Shown one piece after another: positions 47,240-55,484 of a DNA stretch of 64,000 bases. The stretch comes from an uncultured Chromatiaceae bacterium (GTDB lineage: Bacteria; Pseudomonadota; Gammaproteobacteria; Enterobacterales; Alteromonadaceae). The DNA lies in contig CALJUX010000070.1 in assembly GCA_937978655.1 (NCBI GenBank), positions 1-64,000 of the forward strand, read 5' to 3'. The notes under the pieces were generated by a model. That model was not told where the DNA came from, did no database searches, and saw only the letters and a program-made list of their open reading frames with translations. A program made the position numbers and the translations under genes. Positions within the stretch are counted from its first letter, which is position 1. Each line of letters starts with the position of its first letter.

Positions 47240-50173
47240 ATGTTTACAAATACCAAAGTTACCCACGCGGTTCGTTTGGCACTGGTTTTCGGTGCTGCCT
47301 CCACAGCTGCCCTGAGCACAACAGCCGTTGCTCAGGAAGCAGAAGAAGCAAAAAAAGTAGAACGTATTGAAGTGACCGGTTCACGGATCAAACGTACTGA
47401 TATGGAAACTGCGCAGCCTGTACTGGCGATCAGTTCAGAAGATATCTCCCGTTCAGGTCTGGTCAGCGTTGGTGACGTATTAAAAGAAATTTCAACCAAC
47501 GGCGCCGCTTTAGGCTTACAAACGAACAACGGTAACACTGGTGGTGCGTCACGCGTCAACCTGCGTAACTGTTCGTCAAACCGCACACTGGTTCTGGTTA
47601 ACGGTCGCCGTTGGGTTGCCGACCTGAACGGTGCTGTTGACTTATCAACTATTCCACTGGCAGCTATCCGCTCTGTTGAAATTCTGAAAGACGGCGCGTC
47701 GTCAATCTACGGTACAGATGCAATCTGTGGTGTAGTGAACATCATCACCAAAAACGACTTCGATGGTGCTGAGCTGGCGGTTTACAACGGTCAGACCTCT
47801 TATGAAGATGGCAAGCGCGAAACGTACTCAGCGACTTTTGGTACTACTTCTGAGAAATCAAACGCGCTGATCAACGTCAGCTACACCAAGCAAGAGCCAA
47901 TCATGGGCGGCGATCGCGAGATCTCTTCAGTGCCTATCTATGGTTTACCAGCCAACGTTTCTGTAAACGGCGGCCGTGCATCTCCGACTACACCATATGG
48001 TCAGTTCCCGGTTAACGGCGTGTCAATGACACTGGACCAAAGCAAAGCCGGTTGTGTGGCCAACAAAGTTTGTACGTCAACAGCTGACTTCAAACCATAT
48101 GACGGCAACACCGACGGTTATAACTTCGCGCCAATCAACTACATTCAGCAACCGTCAGAAACCTTGTCTTTATACGCACAAGGTGGTTATGCCATTACTG
48201 ATAACCTGAACTGGAAAACTGAAGTGCTGTTCAACGAACGGACTTCACGTGCACAGCTGGCGGCACAGCCATTAAGCGGCACCCCGATGGTGGTTGATGC
48301 AGCAAACATGTACAACCCGTTCAAAACCCGTATTTCTGGCGCTTCATTCCGTCCAATCGTGTCGCCACGTATTTATGGCGCTGAAGTGGACACCTGGCGT
48401 TTTGGCACCAGCTTAGACGGTGAGTTCGATCTGGTTGACCGTACTTTCACCTGGGATGCGGCTGCTACTTACTCAGACAACTCTTTTGTTGCACTGAAAG
48501 AAGGTTTCTTCCACTCAGGCCGTTTCACTACAGCAATGGGCCCGTCTTTCCTGAACGCGCAAGGCGTACCAACTTGTGGTACTGCTGCAGCGCCAATCGC
48601 TGGTTGTGTGCCGTTTAACGTATTCGGTGGCCCAAGTGGCGTGACACAGGCGATGCTGGATTATGTGTCGGTAACACCACGTGACCTGCAATATGCAAAA
48701 ATGTGGGATTACTCTGCCAACATCACGACTGACCTGTTCGAATTGCCAGCAGGTATGGTGCAAGTGGCTGCCGGTACTGAAATTCGTCGTGAATCTGGTT
48801 ACACCAGCCCGGAACCACTGACTGTATTAGGTCAGGTACTGGGTGATAACGCTGCAACCCCAACCAAAGGTGGTTATGGCCTGAAAGAAGTGTATTTAGA
48901 AGCCAACCTGCCATTACTGGCGGATATGACTTATGTTGAAAGCTTGGATCTGTCGGTATCAACCCGTTATTCAGACTACTCAACCTTTGGTGACACCACC
49001 AACAGCAGCTACAAACTGACTTACCGTCCAAATTCTGAACTGATGTTCCGCGCCAGTTTCAACGAAGGCTTCCGTGCACCGTCGATTCAGGAACTGTATC
49101 AGGGCATGAACGACACGCGCCCAACTGCAGTAGATCCTTGTACTAAACCAGTCAGCGGTGCTTTAGCTGCTGATATCGCGGCTCGTTGCGCTGCGGCGGG
49201 TGTACCGGCAAACTTCACGCAAAAACTGCCACAAATTCAGGCGAAAGCCGGCGGTAACCCTGACCTGCAACCAGAGACTTCAGAGTCATGGGCCGGTGGT
49301 GTGGTGTACAGCCCTGACTTCATTGAAGGTCTGAGCCTGACATTAGACTGGTACAAAATTGAACTGTCTAACGCTGTTGGCGCTTATACCGCACAACGCG
49401 TATTCGATGGTTGTTATAAAGAAGGTGACGCCAAGTTCTGTCAACTGCTGACCCGCGATATGACCGGTAACCTGAACGGCAACATCGGTGAAGTAGACTT
49501 CATGGCGCTGACCAACCAGAACTTCAAAGGTGGTAACCATGTTGAGGGCGTTGACCTGAACATCGACTACCGTTTCACCACAGATTACGGTACCTGGCGT
49601 GTCAACAACGACAACGCTTATGTGATCTATGATGGTTCACTGGGCAAACTGAAACGTGGTGAGCTGACTCAGGATGGTTCTCTGTCACTTGGTAACGCCT
49701 CTGGCCGTCTGACTGCCGGTGCATCTGGTGGTGGTACTGCGTACCGTCTGAAGTCAAATACCACTCTGAGCTGGAGCAAAGACGACTGGAACGCGTCAGT
49801 CACAGCACAGTACTTAGGTAAACTGACTGAAGAATGTAACCTGGTTATCTCTGTGGCGAATGGCCTGAAACAGCCAGCGCTGAAAAACTTGTGTTCTAAC
49901 CCGGACGGTACCCGTACTGGTTACACACTGGTGAACGGTCAGCCGAAAGAAGTGCCAAACGAAGCCTGGGCAACCAACGAGCTGAAAGCGACTGTGTACT
50001 TCGACGGTCAAATCGGTTGGGCTGCTCCATGGAACGGCGATATCAGCGTTGGTGTGCGTAACATTTTCGACAAAGAACCGCCAGTGGCTTACTCAGCATT
50101 CGCGAACTCTTTTGACCCGAACTACCGTACTCCAGGCCGCTTCTACTACGTGAGCTACACGCAGAAGTTCTAA
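47240..50173 (+). CDS. TonB-dependent receptor
   Basis: 977 aa from the ATG at 47240, with AGGGAG upstream. Signal peptide MFTNTKVTHAVRLALVFGAA... is cleaved near AVAQE. The TonB-box-like VERIEVTGSRIKRTD follows, then the plug (NRTLVLVNGRRWVADLNGAVD, GASSIYGTDAICGVVNIITK), and a long barrel ending in FYYVSYTQKF with terminal Phe. It lacks the Oar-type N-terminal domain of the receptor at 8.4 kb. It should import a bulky substrate (peptide, siderophore or carbohydrate); the specificity is unknown. It is paralogous to the next receptor and shares its leader. Codon bias suggests strong expression. Several internal cysteines in extracellular loops are notable. Confidence 0.92.
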   Translation: MFTNTKVTHAVRLALVFGAASTAALSTTAVAQEAEEAKKVERIEVTGSRIKRTDMETAQPVLAISSEDISRSGLVSVGDVLKEISTNGAALGLQTNNGNTGGASRVNLRNCSSNRTLVLVNGRRWVADLNGAVDLSTIPLAAIRSVEILKDGASSIYGTDAICGVVNIITKNDFDGAELAVYNGQTSYEDGKRETYSATFGTTSEKSNALINVSYTKQEPIMGGDREISSVPIYGLPANVSVNGGRASPTTPYGQFPVNGVSMTLDQSKAGCVANKVCTSTADFKPYDGNTDGYNFAPINYIQQPSETLSLYAQGGYAITDNLNWKTEVLFNERTSRAQLAAQPLSGTPMVVDAANMYNPFKTRISGASFRPIVSPRIYGAEVDTWRFGTSLDGEFDLVDRTFTWDAAATYSDNSFVALKEGFFHSGRFTTAMGPSFLNAQGVPTCGTAAAPIAGCVPFNVFGGPSGVTQAMLDYVSVTPRDLQYAKMWDYSANITTDLFELPAGMVQVAAGTEIRRESGYTSPEPLTVLGQVLGDNAATPTKGGYGLKEVYLEANLPLLADMTYVESLDLSVSTRYSDYSTFGDTTNSSYKLTYRPNSELMFRASFNEGFRAPSIQELYQGMNDTRPTAVDPCTKPVSGALAADIAARCAAAGVPANFTQKLPQIQAKAGGNPDLQPETSESWAGGVVYSPDFIEGLSLTLDWYKIELSNAVGAYTAQRVFDGCYKEGDAKFCQLLTRDMTGNLNGNIGEVDFMALTNQNFKGGNHVEGVDLNIDYRFTTDYGTWRVNNDNAYVIYDGSLGKLKRGELTQDGSLSLGNASGRLTAGASGGGTAYRLKSNTTLSWSKDDWNASVTAQYLGKLTEECNLVISVANGLKQPALKNLCSNPDGTRTGYTLVNGQPKEVPNEAWATNELKATVYFDGQIGWAAPWNGDISVGVRNIFDKEPPVAYSAFANSFDPNYRTPGRFYYVSYTQKF

Positions 50174-50190
50174 GCGGAACTGAATTGACA

Positions 50191-50215
50191 AAGGCGCCTG
50201 CGGGCGCCTTTTTTT
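50191..50215 (+). terminator. Intrinsic terminator after first of paired TonB receptors
   Basis: AAGGCGCC-TGCG-GGCGCCTT followed by TTTTT, 18 bp after the stop codon. Confidence 0.9.
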
Positions 50216-50301
50216 ATGCCTGTAACATCCCGCCACAATGCAGCACAGCTTTGTGTGCTGCTGTCAGCATCGCATTGGCGTGTCTGCCACAACAGTCCAT
50301 C

Positions 50302-50380
50302 ACTTACCCGGATAAGTCTTTACTGCGCCGGACACTGCCACCGCACTCCATTACCCTGTCCGGTACTTATCCGGATAAGT
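50302..50380. repeat. Pair of CCGGATAAGT palindromes 63 bp apart
   Basis: ACTTACCCGGATAAGT (50302-50317, one mismatch) and ACTTATCCGGATAAGT (50365-50380, perfect). The centre-to-centre distance is 63 bp, about six helical turns, so both face the same side of the helix. Each is followed by TC and a GC-rich CTGCG segment. They fit a looped or cooperative operator. Confidence 0.55.
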
Positions 50381-50738
50381 CGTCGTTCTGCGGCAGCGCT
50401 GCGCCAGACGGCCTGATTTAATTGTCAGCAAAAGGTTGGGGTTGTCTTTGGCTTGTAACAAATTATTGCAGAGTTGATCTGTAATGAAATTTTTACGTGG
50501 TTAAAAAACCATCAGTTGATTTGGTGGCCGGCCATTCGCGAATACATCTCAGTACATGGCTAAAACAGTCATTTTTAACATTCAAAACACATAAATTATA
50601 CTTAAGATTTTCCTAAAAGAACCATGCAATTTTCATTGTATTCAATTATGCGAATATTCCCTGAAAGCGGCACGAATACTGGCTTTCAGGAAAGTTCCCC
50701 TGATGAATTTAATTCGCTGAGAATTTATGTAAAAGCGG

Positions 50739-50768
50739 TTGACCCACTGAAAAAAATGCTCTTATTAT
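50739..50768 (+). promoter_or_regulatory. Candidate promoter of second paired TonB receptor
   Basis: TTGACC (50739-50744), an 18-bp spacer with seven A residues, TATTAT (50763-50768). The mRNA would start near 50775 with a leader of about 110 nt. The upstream receptor has the same TTGACC box with an A-rich spacer. Confidence 0.6.
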
Positions 50769-50853
50769 CCAGTGGTCAGTTTCCGCACACAGCGGGAAAA
50801 ATTGCCCGAACTACGCGTAAGGCGGGCAATGCCAGTTGACTTACAGACAACAA

Positions 50854-50879
50854 AATCACTGCTAAGTGGTCCAGGGAGA
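50854..50879 (+). promoter_or_regulatory. Shared receptor leader element, copy 2
   Basis: AATCACT-GC-TAAGTGGTCCAGGGAGA. CACT pairs with AGTG around GCTA. The 17-nt block 50863-50879 is identical to 47216-47232 and contains the AGGGAG ribosome-binding site. Confidence 0.55.
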
Positions 50880-50884
50880 TAATA

Positions 50885-53749
50885 ATGTTTAGTAACAATA
50901 AAACAGCAAATGCCGTGCGTATTGCCCTTGCATTTGGTGCAGCGACAACAGCAGCCTTTACCTCAGCTGCTGCCTCTGCCCAAGAGCAGACTGAAGAAGC
51001 CAAAGAAAAAGTAGAACGGATTGAAGTCACAGGTTCAAGGATCAAACGGACCGACATCGAAACGGCCAGCCCGGTACAAATTACCTCTGCCGAAGACATC
51101 AAACTGTCAGGTTTCACCAAAATTGAAGACCTGATGAACAGCCTGCCGCAGATTGAAGCCTCAGAAACTTCATTCCAGGCCAACGGCGCTTCAGGGAACG
51201 CGACACTGGACTTACGTGGTCTGGGTGCGCAGCGTACATTGGTGCTGGTCAACGGCCGTCGCCTGCAGCCTGGTGGTATCTACAACCCGGGCGCCGCCGA
51301 CGTCAACCAAATCCCTTCAGCCCTGGTTGAGCGCGTAGAAGTGCTGACCGGCGGTGGTTCTGCAACTTACGGTGCAGACGCTGTGGCGGGTGTGGTGAAC
51401 TTCGTAATGAAAAAAGATTTCGAAGGCATGGAACTGACCTTAGGTGGTTCAGGTTACCAGCACGACAACGACAACAAATACATTCAGGGTCTGATGGACA
51501 AACGTAAGTTCACTTACCCTACAGGCAGCTCAGGTATTGACGGTAAAACTGGCAATATCGACCTGACTATGGGTGGTTCATTAGGTTCTAAAGGCCATGT
51601 CACTGCTTATGCCACCTGGCGTCAGGTTGATGAACTGCGTCAGGAAGCCCGCGACTATTCCGCCTGTGCGCTGAACGATGCCGGTACTGCCTGTGGTGGT
51701 TCTGGTAACGCCGTAGTGCCTAACTTCTACTTCTATCCGGTAGTGAACGGTGCCACTGATTACGACCAGGAGAAGTTCTGGACACTGAACTCAAGCAGCC
51801 AGTTCATACCTTCTGTTGGCAACATCTACAACTACGCGCCAATCAACCACTTCATGCGTCCGGACGAGCGTTACACCATGGGTGCGTTCGCCAACTATGA
51901 AATCAGTGAATATGTCCGTCCGTACTTAGAAGTGTCGTTCATGAACGACCGTACTGTGGCGCAAATTGCTGAATCAGGTACTTTCTACGCCGAAGAATAT
52001 CAGTTGGACATCAACAACCCTCTGTTCAGTGATGCACAACGTGCGCAGTTCCGCACTGCCTTTGGCGCGGGTGTTGATACTATCGCTGCATACATCGGTA
52101 AACGGAACACTGAAGGTGGCCCACGTCAGTCAGACCTGGAACACACCTCTTTCCGTATCGTCACGGGTACTGAAGGTATCATCAATGACACCTGGTCATA
52201 TGACGTATCATTCCAGCACGGTGTAACGACTTCTGGTGTTTCTTACCTGAACGACTTCTTCGGCCCACGTATCGCACAGGCGTTAGGTGCTGAAGGTGCT
52301 GATCCATGTACTGGTTCATGTATTCCTTACCAAGTGTTCAAATATCAGGGGATTACTGCTGCTCAGGCCGGTAACCTGACGGGTACTGCGGTCATGAAAG
52401 GTGTGACTTCAGAAACTATCCTGAACGGTTTTGCTTCTGGTGAGCTGGGCTTTAACCTGCCGTCACACTCAATGCCAGTGGCTGCGGTCATCGGTGTTGA
52501 ACACCGCGAAAACAAATTCGAACGTACCGCTGACGAAGTATTCGCCAAAGGCTTGTTGTTAGGTCAGGGTGGTCAGACGCCTTCTATCGAAGGTGGTTAC
52601 ACCGTGAAAGAAGTGTTCGGTGAGCTGAGCATTCCGTTGGTTGAAGATGTGGGTATCTTCAAAGATGTGACTTTAGGTCTGGGCGGTCGTTATTCAGACT
52701 ACTCAACTTCAGGCAGCGAGCCAACCTACAAGGCTGAACTGGACTGGACACCAATCGACGACTGGAAAATCCGTGCCAGCTACAACCGTGCAGTACGCGC
52801 ACCAAACGTTGGCGAACTGTTCTCACCACAAACTAACGGTCTGTGGGGCGGTACTGACGGCTGTTCAGGCGCAACACCAAAATATAACGCTGCACAATGT
52901 GCGCTGACCGGTGTTTCTGCTGCACAGTACGGCAAGATCTCTGCAAGCCCGGCGGGTCAGTACAACGGCATCTTCGGTGGTAACCTGGAACTGAAACCAG
53001 AGATCGCAGATACCATGTCATTTGGTATCGTTGGTCAGCCACTGGACAATCTGAACCTGTCTATCGACTACTGGGATATCCAGCTGGACGAAGTGATCGG
53101 GAACGTGTCTGCTCAGCTGACAGTTGATCAGTGTGCTCTGACTGGTGTTGCTGCTTTCTGTGACAACGTCGTCCGTGCACCAAACGGCAGCCTGTGGTTA
53201 GGTACTGCTGGTTTTGTTAAAGCGACTAACATCAACCTGGCCAGCCGCCACTGGCGCGGTGTGGACGTCAGCTCTAACTACGAGCAGGAAGTGTTCGGCG
53301 GCAAGCTGACTGTGAAGATGATCGGCTCTGTCAACATGAAGAAAGAGTATGAGTCTCTGCCAGGCAACGCCTCTGCGACTTATGACTGTTCCGGTAATGT
53401 CAGCGTTGACTGTTTCGCTCAGCCGAAATGGCGTCATACACTGTCAGCCAGCTACACCACAGGTGACTGGTGGGCAGCAACTGCCAAATGGCGTTACTAC
53501 GGCAAAGTGGACTACAAAGGTACTACTGACAAGCTGATCCCGAACGGTATCAGTGCCCAGAGCTACCTGGACTTAGTCGGTTCATTTGACGTGAACGACC
53601 ACGTCAGCGTACTGGCCGGTGTGAACAACGTTCTGGACAAAGAACCACCAATGGTGGGTCTGACTCTGTCTTCTAACGCGAACACCGTCGCAGGTTACTA
53701 CGACACTCTGGGTCGTTACCTGCACGCCAGCGTGACTGTTCGCTTCTAA
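50885..53749 (+). CDS. TonB-dependent receptor
   Basis: 954 aa. Signal peptide MFSNNKTANAVRIALAFGAAT... is cleaved near ASAQE. An acidic stretch and VERIEVTGSRIKRTD follow, then the plug (QRTLVLVNGRRLQPGGIYNPG, GGGSATYGADAVAGVVNFVMKK), and a barrel ending in YLHASVTVRF with terminal Phe. It resembles the upstream receptor across the N-terminus and plug, so the two probably arose by duplication and then diverged in the barrel. The gene downstream is a sulfotransferase in the same direction, separated by a terminator. The substrate is unknown; bulky peptides or glycans are typical for this group. Confidence 0.92.
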   Translation: MFSNNKTANAVRIALAFGAATTAAFTSAAASAQEQTEEAKEKVERIEVTGSRIKRTDIETASPVQITSAEDIKLSGFTKIEDLMNSLPQIEASETSFQANGASGNATLDLRGLGAQRTLVLVNGRRLQPGGIYNPGAADVNQIPSALVERVEVLTGGGSATYGADAVAGVVNFVMKKDFEGMELTLGGSGYQHDNDNKYIQGLMDKRKFTYPTGSSGIDGKTGNIDLTMGGSLGSKGHVTAYATWRQVDELRQEARDYSACALNDAGTACGGSGNAVVPNFYFYPVVNGATDYDQEKFWTLNSSSQFIPSVGNIYNYAPINHFMRPDERYTMGAFANYEISEYVRPYLEVSFMNDRTVAQIAESGTFYAEEYQLDINNPLFSDAQRAQFRTAFGAGVDTIAAYIGKRNTEGGPRQSDLEHTSFRIVTGTEGIINDTWSYDVSFQHGVTTSGVSYLNDFFGPRIAQALGAEGADPCTGSCIPYQVFKYQGITAAQAGNLTGTAVMKGVTSETILNGFASGELGFNLPSHSMPVAAVIGVEHRENKFERTADEVFAKGLLLGQGGQTPSIEGGYTVKEVFGELSIPLVEDVGIFKDVTLGLGGRYSDYSTSGSEPTYKAELDWTPIDDWKIRASYNRAVRAPNVGELFSPQTNGLWGGTDGCSGATPKYNAAQCALTGVSAAQYGKISASPAGQYNGIFGGNLELKPEIADTMSFGIVGQPLDNLNLSIDYWDIQLDEVIGNVSAQLTVDQCALTGVAAFCDNVVRAPNGSLWLGTAGFVKATNINLASRHWRGVDVSSNYEQEVFGGKLTVKMIGSVNMKKEYESLPGNASATYDCSGNVSVDCFAQPKWRHTLSASYTTGDWWAATAKWRYYGKVDYKGTTDKLIPNGISAQSYLDLVGSFDVNDHVSVLAGVNNVLDKEPPMVGLTLSSNANTVAGYYDTLGRYLHASVTVRF

Positions 53750-53764
53750 GCGAAGCTGAACGAC

Positions 53765-53793
53765 AAAAAAGCCGGCTGTTGCCGGCTTTTTTC
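53765..53793 (+). terminator. Intrinsic terminator after second paired TonB receptor
   Basis: AAAAAAGCCGGC-TGTT-GCCGGCTTTTTT is a perfect stem with a T-tract. Confidence 0.9.
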
Positions 53794-53879
53794 TGCCTGA
53801 ATGTTCGCCCGCATGTGCAGTGTTGTGGTTCCTGTGTATGCTGGCAGACTGTCATATTTTGCTGTTGTTGGGTCTTGTT

Positions 53880-55481
53880 ATGTCATCTCAAGCATTATTA
53901 TCGGCATTTTTGCAGCTGTTACCCCAGGCTTATCAGGCGTTGGCGCAGCAACAATTTCAGCCGGTTGAACATTTTTTACAGCAGCATCCGCTGGATCATT
54001 CGCAGTGGCGGGCACTGGCACTGGAGCTGGCCTTAGCCCGTGGTGATACGCCTGGCGCTGAACAGCTGTTCGACGGGATTTGTTGCCGGGCCGATGAGGC
54101 GGCAGGGGCGGCGCTGCGGATGGCGCAGCATTATCTGGCACTGCGCCGGCGGCCGCAGTGTCGTCAGGCGTTAGCGATCATCGCGCGGGCACCTATTGCA
54201 GATGCTGGTTTTTATCGGGCTGTGGCGGCGGTATTCAGTGGCCTGGACGACCCGGCACAGGCTTTGCCCTGGCTGGAGCAGGCGGTCGCGTGGGCGCCGC
54301 AACATGCGGCATTACGCTTTGAGCTGGCGCTGGCGCAGTTTTTCTTAAATCAGATGGACGCAGCGCGTGCCAACCTGGCGCTGGTGCTGGAAACTTTGCC
54401 ACTGGCCGGCAATGTGTTGCATTTACGTTCTGCCACCCGCACCGCCACCGGATCTGATAACCATATCGCTGATTTGCAACACCGTTTGGCTCAGCCTGCG
54501 CTGAAACCACAGGATGCGGTTGGTGCCGGCTATGCGCTGGCGAAAGAGTTAGAAGATGTCGGTCAGTATGGCGCCGCTTTTGCTGCACTGCGTCAGGCCG
54601 CGAGCGAAAAACGCCGCCAGCTGCGTTACGATGCTGCCAGCGAGTTTGCCACTTTTGCCGCGATGCGCCGCCATTTCAACGCGGAGTTTTTTGCCGGCGA
54701 CAACGCCGCACCGCATGATCCGGCGACAGCGGCGCTGAAACCGATTTTTATTCTTGGCATGCCACGCACCGGCACCACATTGGTGGAGCGTATTCTGGGG
54801 CAGCATCCGGAGGTGATTTCCATCGGCGAATTTGCCGATTTCCCGCTGGAAGTGGCGTTGGCAGCGCAGCAGGTCAAAGGGACGCAGTCTTTAGTCGAAG
54901 CGGCGCTGACGCTGGATTACGCTGCACTTGGCCAGCGTTACCTGCAACAGGCGGCGGCGATGGCACAAGGGAAACCGATTTTCATCGATAAATTGCCGTT
55001 TAATTTTATTTATGTCGGGCTTATCAAAAAAGCCTTGCCGCAGGCCCGGATCATTCATCTGGTGCGCGACCCGCTTGATACCTGCTTTGCCATTTATAAG
55101 ACATTGTTTAATCAGGTCTATTCGTTTTCATATCAGCTCGATGAGCTGGCAGACTATTTTATTGAATACAAAAAGCTGATGGCGCACTGGCATCAGGTGC
55201 TGCCGGGGCAGATCCTCGATGTGCATTATGAGCAGATGGTAGCGGCGCCGGAAGCACAGGCGAAGCGGGTCCTCGACTGGTGTGATTTGCCCTGGCAACC
55301 CGATTTGCTGGCCTTTCATCAGGCGAAATCTGCATCGACGACCGCGAGTGCGGCGCAGGTTCGCCAGCCTGTTCACCAGAAGTCGGTGCAAAAATGGCGT
55401 CAGTTTGCCACCGAGCTGGCGCCGGTGCGCGAACGGCTGGTGGCCGCAGGCCTGATTGATGCGAACGGCGATCCGCTCTGA
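53880..55481 (+). CDS. TPR-containing sulfotransferase family protein
   Basis: 533 aa from the ATG at 53880; two upstream in-frame ATGs (53820, 53838) would add an odd hydrophobic stretch and no start has a strong ribosome-binding site. The N-terminal half (about 1-270) is made of degenerate TPR helices (WLEQAVAWAPQHAALRFELALAQF, YALAKELEDVGQYGAAFAALRQA). The C-terminal sulfotransferase domain has the PAPS 5'-phosphosulfate loop FILGMPRTGTTLVERILGQHP (about 289) and the 3'-phosphate motif IHLVRDPLDTCFAIYKTLF. It should move sulfate from PAPS to a peptide, protein or glycan. It converges on the TPR-oxygenase with a 3-bp gap. Target unknown. Confidence 0.88.
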   Translation: MSSQALLSAFLQLLPQAYQALAQQQFQPVEHFLQQHPLDHSQWRALALELALARGDTPGAEQLFDGICCRADEAAGAALRMAQHYLALRRRPQCRQALAIIARAPIADAGFYRAVAAVFSGLDDPAQALPWLEQAVAWAPQHAALRFELALAQFFLNQMDAARANLALVLETLPLAGNVLHLRSATRTATGSDNHIADLQHRLAQPALKPQDAVGAGYALAKELEDVGQYGAAFAALRQAASEKRRQLRYDAASEFATFAAMRRHFNAEFFAGDNAAPHDPATAALKPIFILGMPRTGTTLVERILGQHPEVISIGEFADFPLEVALAAQQVKGTQSLVEAALTLDYAALGQRYLQQAAAMAQGKPIFIDKLPFNFIYVGLIKKALPQARIIHLVRDPLDTCFAIYKTLFNQVYSFSYQLDELADYFIEYKKLMAHWHQVLPGQILDVHYEQMVAAPEAQAKRVLDWCDLPWQPDLLAFHQAKSASTTASAAQVRQPVHQKSVQKWRQFATELAPVRERLVAAGLIDANGDPL

Positions 55482-55484
55482 AAC

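Larger units (their letters stand above)
50216..50884 (+). promoter_or_regulatory. 669-bp intergenic region between paired TonB receptors
   Basis: There is no convincing gene. It holds a pair of ACTTAYCCGGATAAGT palindromes (50302-50380), ATTCGCGAAT (50534-50543), GAATATTC (50652-50659), a 9-bp inverted repeat CCTGAAAGC/GCTTTCAGG (50660-50690), three CGAATA copies, a good promoter (50739-50768) and the shared leader (50854-50879). Short ORFs in this region follow the repeats and look accidental. Confidence 0.5.

Noticed and set aside
50185..50421. Plus-strand 78-aa ORF with two TYPDKS segments
   Set aside because: The repeated peptide is just the translation of the ACTTAYCCGGATAAGT palindromes; the ORF starts inside the terminator hairpin and has no conserved domain.
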